From NCBI GenBank assembly GCA_021234155.1, contig JAJEKV010000072.1, positions 5,559,620 through 5,623,619 on the forward strand: a stretch of DNA of 64,000 nt, given 5' to 3'. This DNA comes from Isoetes taiwanensis (Eukaryota; Streptophyta; Lycopodiopsida; Isoetales; Isoetaceae). A program made the position numbers and the translations under genes. This document shows, piece by piece, positions 52,259 through 61,364 of this stretch (positions are counted from its first letter, which is position 1; every line of letters starts with the position of its first letter). The notes below the pieces were generated by a model that was not told where the DNA came from, did no database searches, and saw only the letters and a program-made list of their open reading frames with translations.

Positions 52259-52370
52259 TCTTTCTTGAAGTGATATGCTTTTTCTAGTATTTATAGTGCA
52301 TCTATTCCATATCTAAATTAGAGGCGTGCCTTTGGTAAACCCACGTTGTGGAGGCAACAACTCCGCCGGT

Positions 52371-52523
52371 CGCCATAGCCGCCGGAGCAAGCTCTTCCGC
52401 CATAGCCGCCGGAGCAAGCTCTTCCGCCATAGCCGCCGGAGCAAGCTCTTTCGCCATAGCCGCCGGAATAAGCAGTCTTGCCATAGCCATGGGAGTCGAC
52501 CTCTCTCTGCCATAGTCAACCGG
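52371..52523 (+). repeat. 27 bp minisatellite, five to six units
   Basis: Units of CGCCATAGCCGCCGGAGCAAGCTCTTC in tandem. The first units are identical, the later ones diverge (GGAATAAGCAGTCTTGC). Because 27 is a multiple of three, both strands stay open, which explains the frames 52302-52538. In the second copy (62165-62310) single-base deletions shift some units. Confidence 0.85.
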
Positions 52524-52770
52524 ATAACTGTTAACCATATATAAAGCTAGTATCCTCTAGGAATAAACCGACCAAATGACACGACGTAATCTAGCAAGTA
52601 CGGCCAACTTGTTATGACAACATCAACTTACTTGGTGGGACTAATTCCGGAACTTAATTAACAACGACAGGGCAACTCTCTAGAATAGCAGCATGTGCTA
52701 TATCCTTGGATATTCTTTAGGCGACGGTAATAATACCCAATTATCGGCGTTCCTCGACTTATAACTTTAA

Positions 52771-53810
52771 TCCCATCGATCCGAGACATCGGATCGCCAT
52801 TCTAGAATGGGACGAGCATGCATGTTTTGCATGCATGCGGGCGGCGCATGCCCATTCTGGTTGGGAGTTTGCTATTTTAGGCGCGATTCTGCAGCAACAT
52901 CTCATCGGCGCTTCCTCTTCTCTCTCAGCAGTACCTTATTCTCTGTGATTTGTTTCCCGAGGCGGGGAGGGGCTTCTCCCCGCTTGGTTTTAGCCAATTT
53001 GGCGTTTCTTTCTTCTTTGTCCTTTTTTCGCCTTTAGCCTTCGATCCTGTGACCTTCGTCCCCCGCGATCCTAGTTTGTAAGGAAGTCCTTTGGTATTCG
53101 GTGGGTTTGTTGGTTTCATCGCGAGTCCCATTCTAGAATCCCATCGATTCGAGACATCGGATCGCCATTCTAGAATGGGGACGAGCATGCATGTTTTGCA
53201 TGCATGCTTGGTGGGCGCATGCCCATTCAGTTGGGGAGTTTGCTATTTTAGGGCGCGGATTAGCGGCAACATCTCATCATCGGCTTCCTCTTCTCTCTCG
53301 CCAGCATTACCTTATTCTCTCGTGAACCCACCCTCCCCCCCTTCTTTGTTTTTGTATTTTCACGCGTAAATCAGCCCCTCCATTACGGGAGGTTTGTTTT
53401 GTCTTGTTGTTTTGTTGGTGATGTGCGTGCAATTGAGCGGCGGCGTCTGTTTTTCGACTTTTTCCATTCGTGGGTTTTGGGAGTGTTTTTATGCCTTGCG
53501 TTTGTCCAAGCCCCTTGCAAGGCTTATCACTAGGGTTTTTCCTCGAAAACCCGAAAGGGCGGGTTTTTAATCCCTAAGTGATAAGCTTTTCGGCAGTACA
53601 CTAGCCCAATCTCTATTAGCATTGTAATTTGTTGGGGTCCAAATGATATAATTGGATTTTCCCTTTATTTTTGTGGGTAGTTCGCATGTGTGCGGCTACT
53701 CACTATCCACCATTGTAGAAAAATCTGCTGAGATGAATGAGAAGCAAGTCTAAGTCGGGCGGTTTGTTGGTTTCATGCGAGTCCCATTCTTTAATTATTA
53801 TTTTTTTTCC
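52771..53810 (+). mobile_element. Nested dimer of the TCCCATCGATCCGAG element
   Basis: Two tandem copies of the non-autonomous element seen at 26 kb. Copy 1 (52771-53136) is short and lacks the 3' stem-loop. Copy 2 (53139 to about 53793) has it. Both start TCCCATCGATYCGAGACATC with 5' hairpin CGATCCGA/TCGGATCG (52777-52796; one base changed at 53145-53164) and the self-complementary CCATTCTAGAATGG (52797-52810), then GCATGCATG-TTTTG-CATGCATGC. Both end GTTTGTTGGTTTCAT-GCGAGTCCCATTCT, followed by TTTAATTATTATTTTTTTT after copy 2. Reading frames across it are GC-driven and shift between copies. The same dimer is in internal 2. Confidence 0.75.
53522..53586 (+). other. 3' stem-loop of the nested element (internal 1)
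   Basis: GCTTATCACT (53522-53531) pairs with AGTGATAAGC (53577-53586). The interior is GGGTTTTTCCTCG, AAAA, CCC-GAAA-GGG and GGGTTTTTAATCCC. Confidence 0.85.
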
Positions 53811-54213
53811 TTTGGTAGATGCCTTGATAACACAATTTCTTCGGGCCTTGCCATCATTCAATCTATACTACATTCATAACCTTTATCTTAGACCTTATTC
53901 GACGTTATATACGTAATATGTTATAGACATAACTATAATTAACGTTGTCTCTCTCTAGTGTCTAAACCTTGCCTCATCTCAATTCCCAGACAAAGGATTT
54001 CTTTTCGCCCAACCAACTAGGGACTGCCATACAACACCCCTCTAGACCATGGGTAGCGTTAATCCTACCACCCCTCACTACTTCTTCTCAATGGTCGTGT
54101 TCTTTTTTATGGACCATTTTCCCAGACCACGGTACAAACTCTGTAATATGTAGTGAGTGCCTGTGTTAGAACCCCCATAATAATCTCAACACTTTGTGCC
54201 AAACTTCACCGTC

Positions 54214-57200
54214 TATATGGATGTGATTAATTATCTGTGCCACACGCCTGTCAAAGTGACAACTGTCTACCCTCTTTTGGAGTGTTCTCTCGTACATTCC
54301 AATGCCACCCAACCATTGTTGATTACTCACCTCCTTCTAGGGTACCTAGATAAGGTCCGAGCAAAATGTTTCCAACCAATATTTTAATACCTAAACGTCT
54401 TTAGGTTCTGCAAATGAACTTACATATTCCAAAGGATTATATGAATATCCCAAAGGGCAAGTACCACCCAAAACCTCTCAAGATAGGCCTCCTCTATTCG
54501 TGGAGATCTTGTGTTCAAGTCTCCTGGGGTCCGGCATATATGTCCTCATGGACCCATTTGCCAATATGGCATGACGTATAAATGCTATCTACCTATCTAT
54601 CTATCTATTTATAAAAAAAAGGGTCCTTGGTGAACTCAATTCACCATGTTGTCCTAAGACATGGACGTCTTCTTCCCTAAGCCATACACCAAATCTTAAA
54701 GAGTTTTTCGGCTCTTTGTCGCTTTTCAAGTCTGCCCGGTATATCTTTGCATGTTAGCAAAGACTAACCTTCATGTTAGGAAATAACCTTCCTATCCGGT
54801 TACTTCGTAATATCATGCATCGTGGTCCTTTATTCCTTCTCTTCTTCAATATGTTTTCTAAGTCTATGATCGATTTTCAGTATTCCGACCCTTACGCCTG
54901 CCACAGCTACATATTTCACTCTTTGATTGTGACCTTTATTCAGTAGAGTCACCAATTACTCCTTTATGTATTCATTAACCGTCTTGTGGCTTTTAAGCCG
55001 CTATTATATGCTCCCTATATTGTTAACCCACCTATCATTGGGGGTTATGATCCAACGTTGTCCTACATCCTCGAAATGTTAGTCATTACATTTCTCTGTC
55101 ATGATGTTATGCTACTGTTCTGGCATTCCAAATGACTTGGCATCTTCATTTAAGCCATAGTCATGGCCTAAGAGCGGGTGAGCCTTCGTAAGTTACCTGG
55201 AGTCACCAAGGTGCTTGCCTTGTATTTAGTGAGCCTTCCTACAATTACCTACGTTTAATATAACCCGGGCTTGTATCAATGTTCGAGTCCTCTATATGTT
55301 AACTTGCACCCCCATGTAATCCATGGCGTCACCTCTGCCTGATCTAGGTATGGATCATGTGGGAAAGCTAGTCTTAGGTGTCTATGCAAGACACATTCGA
55401 ACAGTTAGCAGGTAACTGCTATTCGCTACTTATCCTCGAATTGTACTATTGTACTACTCAACCCCACTACCTTAAGCTTTATTCTATTGGCTGTTGACAT
55501 TTATTTCAAGTGCCAACTACCACATCATACCCTAGCATGCAACGGATTGACAGTCCTTCGTATCTCCAGACCCTTCACCAGTAACTTTAGGATACGCTCG
55601 TCTTTCTCTCCTTGTGTCGCCACCTAGATGTTTATCGTATGTGTACATGGTATGTACATAATAAACATATCTCCACATCCCACAATGCTAGAGCTCTGCT
55701 CTAACTTAGCTAAACTATAACCGTGGTAGTTCTTTCAAACAAACCTATTGCCTATGTACCTTTATAATGTGGCTGAGCCACCGACTTTCCAACTGGGCAG
55801 TGGCCAACTCTATGTTGGAAATCCATATGCTGCCTACATTTTTGATAGGATCCCCAGCTACTTTAACCATCCCTTTAGTGCCTTATAGTATTACAGTCGT
55901 GTATATACACTATCATACCACCCATGGGATTATGCCATAATTCCGAAGGTTTGCTACTCCAGATCAAGAGCTTTTCTAAAGGCTTCTTTCGCTAAGGATC
56001 CTTTGTGTTCCATACCACCCATACTTAGTTACAATTAACCTATTGTTATTAAGTTATCAGGTTAACTTCAGCTTTTGATCAGCTTGCCTTTGGCTCCCTC
56101 ATAATGAAGCGGAGACACTAAAACCTCCTGGTCTTTTAACAGGAAAACCCAATGTTTCAATCTTCGTTAGTAACCGCCATATGATTATCCAATTCCTTAC
56201 CCTCTTAAGAGTTTCAAAGTCATAATCTCTAACGGTCTATGCCTCAAGGCAACGGATCCTCCACCTTCTACTTCAAGTACCTACAATTGTTCCCCTCACG
56301 TGGCGTAACTCTTAAGATATATGGACTACTAGTCTATAAAATCTCACTCCTTGTAATCTACACACCTCGCTTTTGATTTTTATCTGGACTTGGATTGCTA
56401 TGTATTGCCCTCTTCTATTATCCCTAAAAGTATAATCGCCAACGCCATCGTATTCTTCTTTTCTTCCATCGTGGGATGCGATATTTTACACATCTTTTTA
56501 TTTCCAAAACCAAATAAATGCTCTCGAATTATAACAATGAAGTAATTCATTGGTATCTAGAACCTTTGAGTAGCTAAGCCCTCATTATCGTTTCTTCCAA
56601 CACCGCTCCAACCATCCTCTGGATGTTTTTGAATGTAACATCACCGTATATCTTTGGACTTACTCTAGCTATTCTCACCGATTTAAACTTTTCTCATCTT
56701 CCTTAGTAATGACGTATCTAAGATAGTCAACTCCAACCATTGAGATAACTCGAATGCTTACCTCTGGTAAAGCATACCTAACCCAATATCTTCGTATATA
56801 ACCATATCATTACGCTCATTCTTTAAACCTTGTCAAGTAATATTTCACTCGCCTTGTACGAATATTCTACTATCTTTTAATATGATATACATCTGAATAT
56901 CACAATCGACATCCTCGATATGCTCACCACTATAGTATTTGCTACTATAGGATCCTTCCTACATCCAAAACCGCTACGTTGTTATTATATGATGTAGGAA
57001 CATGTGTGCACCAACCCTAAGTCTAGACTCATATCTAACTCGTTGACATAGCCATCTAGCTATGTTCATACTTGCGCCCAACTTATTTCCTCAACTCGGT
57101 TATCTGGTACCATAGACATGTTGTCTTTCTAGACTCTCTAGCCTTAGTTTGCCTCGGTCCTCCAGCTCGAGTCACGACCTCCACAGGGGCAAATGCCACC

Positions 57201-59540
57201 CTAAGTTCCTTTCCTAGTAGACATGTTGACGTCTAGTGTAAGAACTCTTATCTTCATTACTTCCGTATTCATATGGAATGTGAACTACAAGTTCTAGTAT
57301 ATATCCTATCTTCTTTTAGTTATGTTTTACTATTAAATGGTCCTAGTACACATATACCAACGCGGAGTTACTCCTCGGAATACACACACGATACCAAGTC
57401 CAGAACACATCCTCCTTGGTGAGATGTTCATTGGGCGCCTACCTTGTTCATACCCCAGACTTTGGTACATTCAACGTGTCATTCCAAACTTTCTATATTT
57501 GAAACGTTGTTTACAACAACTTTCAAGCACCTCTTGTCTCCCACTTGTCGTCTACATTACTTGCCTTCCTAATATATCATTAGTTGAAGGTCAACTTTCC
57601 TTCATAGTCCCAAGGCCACCAAAGATCCAACATACCTTGCGGCTTTTTGATGGTTGGCGCGCCTCCTACCAATTGTCGCCTTCTCTCTGACCTTATGTGA
57701 AACTACGCTCCACACTATTCTCCGATCACGGTTATATCGATCTCGATGCTCCCAAGCAGACATAACATGTGTCCATTTCCTTAATTTATACCATGCATAA
57801 TGGTCATGCATTTGACCAACGCCATTAAGCATAACCACAAGGCTACGTGGTCTTCTTAGTCGCCTATAATCTTAAGGCCTTTTATTTCACGCCCGGAACA
57901 TCAATCTCTTTACCAAACACAATATATGTGTAATTTTATACTCGTAGTTTATGGATCCCCATCCTCATGCAACATTATTCTCTACCTTTCGCGAATCATA
58001 CCTCCATTCAAGTGGCAATAGCTATAAAATGTTGGCCTCGACATTCTATGCATGCACCATCATGATCGAACCTTACACTTCTAAAGTGGTTTCCCTCGTG
58101 AGCCGGGTACTCATAATCCAGCTTCCACCTTAGTATAGTACCTCTCTAACATGGTATATGGTAGATAATCATAAACCACTTCTTCCTCGGATATATGGTG
58201 CTATATCCAAATCCTTCTACGTTGAGTGGCAATATATATGCCGCATAATAAATCAATCCTCGTAATTATTAAGTCCAGTGCTTCAATTAGATACCAATCA
58301 TCGTCATACTAACTCTTTCGAGTATCCATCCAAAATAGGGATACCTTAACACTCCTTATTCCCAACATTCAGCACTTCTACTTCAAGTAAGAGCCTAGGA
58401 CCTGCTCAGTCATCACCATATAACAGCCTCAGGACAGACCAGGCATGGGTTCGATGCTTCCGCCGTGGACACCATAGTGCCACCTGGCCTTCTATGATAC
58501 AGGATGATTGCATAGCCATACCACTGCCGGATAGCGACCGGGGCGGTACCAATTACGTCGAATGTATATGTCGGGCCGTACCTGCGGACTGTAAATATAA
58601 GCGTTGTCTCAGATGTGCGATAAATTTACGAAAATAGCAATAAACTAAATAAGTAATTCAAATGAAAGAATATCGGGACGTCTGGTAAATGTATAAACAT
58701 AACCAATGAATTAATACGTGTCCTCATGTGACTGAAATCTATGCTAAAGATAGACAGTGTGAGTGTGGAAACATTAAAGAAAATCGAAAGCATCAAGCTA
58801 TTTAAACATATAATCAAATATAATAGAAGGAGATAAGTACGTATGTCTTACACAAACTTCTGAGGGAATAACGAGACTTAGATTAGGTTATAACAAGGTT
58901 ATGAATAATAAATGAAGAACGTCTATCTGTACTTAATATTAAAGTATATAGATAAAACTGTCCGATACAGTACAATATATAATTGTATTAAAGGATAGGT
59001 ATAACTGTACTGAGGATAGGAATATACGAGTTCTTAAAACTGTAACAAAATAGGAAAACAAAATTTTGCTACAAAATTAAATTAGGGCTGGCTGTAATAA
59101 AATGAATTACAAAATCAAGCAGGAATATAATACACATATATACACAGAAATTAATATCATTAGAATGGCCTTCTACTAAACAGTACGAGATTAATAACTC
59201 CGTATTAAAATATAAGAACAACAAATAGAGCTTGCTTATATCTACATCTGTCTTTAATATATAATCAGTTACCTGTATGTATAGAAAGAATGATTTCTAA
59301 AATAGATAGATTGTGAACTCCTCACCACGAATGAAACAGTGAGACTTCCACAAACCTTGACTGTTCACTTTTGACAGTCCTAAGCGATGATCATGTCTGA
59401 TCTATACCTCTACCTCTTATATTCCAGAGTTATAAATTGCACATTACAAGTCATTTCAAACTTAATCACTTTGAACATGACAACGTCTGTGTCACTTATA
59501 ATCTCACGCCATCTCTTTAAGGAGGGGAGACTTCCTTCCA
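54214..59540. other. Non-coding internal region of the retroelement
   Basis: About 5.3 kb with no credible protein. The longest frame is 57337-57690 (117 codons, no known motif). The + strand is pyrimidine-rich through 54.2-58.4 kb and AT-rich from 58.6 to 59.3 kb. No gag, protease, integrase or RT motif could be read on either strand. A (CTAT)n run after ATGACGTATAAATG at 54575-54610 looks like a LINE 3' end (+ strand). This size and emptiness suggest a LARD-type non-autonomous element. Confidence 0.6.
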
Positions 59541-59544
59541 ATGT

Positions 59545-59618
59545 ATGATGTGTTGCCCTACAACAAGAGTAGTCTTGATGCTGAGGACAGCATCATTTTC
59601 AAGGTGGGGAGAATGTGA
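59545..59618 (+). pseudogene. Relic of the pol C-terminus (Ty3/gypsy type)
   Basis: The last codons before LTR2 read YDVLPYNKSSLDAEDSIIFK then VGRM and a stop that overlaps the first five bases of the LTR. Plant gypsy polyproteins typically finish with an acidic EDSxxFxxGxx tail over the polypurine tract, so this scrap indicates gypsy ancestry. It is short and could be a coincidence of the purine tract. Confidence 0.4.
59601..59613 (+). promoter_or_regulatory. Polypurine tract
   Basis: AAGGTGGGGAGAA immediately before the TGTGACG start of LTR2, in the normal position for plus-strand DNA priming. Confidence 0.88.
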
Positions 59619-61364
59619 CGTTCCACATATTTATACGCCTATTTAAGTATAAATACATGACACGTCACTATGAATAATTAATGGCACATTAATTATTCAT
59701 AAGCTAAGGTTAGCTATGTTAATAATTAAATTATAAAGGTGGAAACCTAACCCAAAACCCTAATTCGAATTTAGGGCTTATCCTAATATTAAAAAGGGCT
59801 AAAATACCAAATTAGCTAATATTAACCAATCTAGAGCTGCCACCTGGCCCAAATCGATTGGGCAAGGGAGAGTTACTAATTTGGGACCCAAATTGGGGTT
59901 TTGTACCCCCATGTGCCCCAATTCGAATTGGGGGAGGTTGGTGGAGGAGGAAATGTTGCCCAACCCTGAGAGGCTGTTCGACCCTGTTCCAGCCAGAAGG
60001 ATGGCGACCCAGAGGGATAGTGGAGCTAGCTATGGTTCAGGGTTTCCAATTGGGGACACCCAAATTGGGGGCTTTTGTGCCCCAATTCGAATTAGGAGTA
60101 ATTAGAGATGGAGGAGGAGAAGCACCGCCAGCCTCTTCTTCGCTTAGTCGAGATGGAGTAGCCCAAGACCGATTTGACGTTTAGTCAGTAGGTTACCTTG
60201 TTGATTTATAGCATAGCGCCTCTCTGTGGTGTGTTCTCTCTCTGTTTTCTTTGTGGTTTACTTGTTAGGCTAACCCTTGATTGATATGGTGAGTATTCTT
60301 ATCTCTAGTCTCTGTATGTGCTTTGGTTTATGGTTTAGTAGTTCTTTGCTTAGTTAGCACTCCGGGATATGGGGGATTACCGGGGATAGAGACCCTTGAG
60401 CCCATGTATTGTAGTATGCTCCTAGATAGAGCCCTCAGATATCCCATTAGATGCACTGTGTACAAGAGACCACCGAGTCGTGGATGCTATGGAGTGACTT
60501 AGCACCAAACAAGGGACACAAGCAGGTGAAGTGGGGGGGGGTCTTGCACGAAACATAAAAGGCTCCCCGAGACTCCTACAAAGGGGCTAGGCCTGATAGC
60601 TGGTCACGTAGAGGGCCGGGTATGGGTCTGACACTCCCTGGGTGTAGAGGTGTGATCCGTATGGATCATGTTGCACTTTGAGTAGATTTAGGGTGAGTAA
60701 GTCGGGTACGGATGCGGGGGTCGCTGATGCGGCACGTATTCTCTAGCTCACCCATGGAACCACCGTGGATCCCGAAGGGGACGCCTCCCCCCGCCTCATC
60801 TGGACGGGCTTCATGAACCCTGTAGTAGGCTCGAAGGGTGATACCTTGAGTCTCAAGGTCCCAAGGCTATAGTGACGCCATAGCATGATTGGACTCATCT
60901 GCAAAGTGTGCACAGGAGGGGCGGATGGAGTGGACAACCCTAGCCGATGTTCTATGCCATCCAACGCCATGTCAAGATTCGGTCTGCTGATCTCTTGAGG
61001 CCTAGCCATCAGTCGATCCTCACTGGAGTCTGAGCCGGGTAGAACCATGGGTTTGGGGTGTTTTTTCCTTAGATTAGATGCATATTCTTTGCCGCTAGTA
61101 CTTGATGGATGTGCCACCCTTCGGGGTGGTTATTTATATATGATTTATGCCGTGGTGCTAACATGTATTCAAGGCTCACCGACATAGGAGCCCCATTGAA
61201 GGCGTGGTTTAATGACCCTCTCAGGTCCCTCCACTGAGCATCTTGCCATAGATGGCCCGAAGTTAGACAGAGGGTTCTCGCCGGGGCGAAGTTGGTCGCC
61301 ATGGAAGGGGAAAGTCCCCGTATGTATACGTCCAGAGGGTCGTATATGTTCAGGGAGCGTCACA
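59614..61364 (+). repeat. LTR 2 of the tandem array
   Basis: 1751 bp, the same length and ends as LTR1. It differs mainly by small indels in GC-rich patches (for example 59950-60010 and 60430-60760), while AT-rich stretches are identical. The inverted repeat ATGAATAATTAATG is at 59670-59700. Confidence 0.92.

Noticed and set aside
52771-53718. Hammerhead or retrozyme-type ribozyme at the element ends
   Set aside because: I looked for the CUGANGA...GAAA core near the hairpins. Only CTGAGATGA (about 53731) is close, and it does not fit the required order.
54575-54612. LINE 3' end with (CTAT)n tail as a separate element
   Set aside because: The motif ATGACGTATAAATG plus CTAT repeats fits, but no stem-loop or coding sequence was found upstream, so I mention it only inside the spacer entry.
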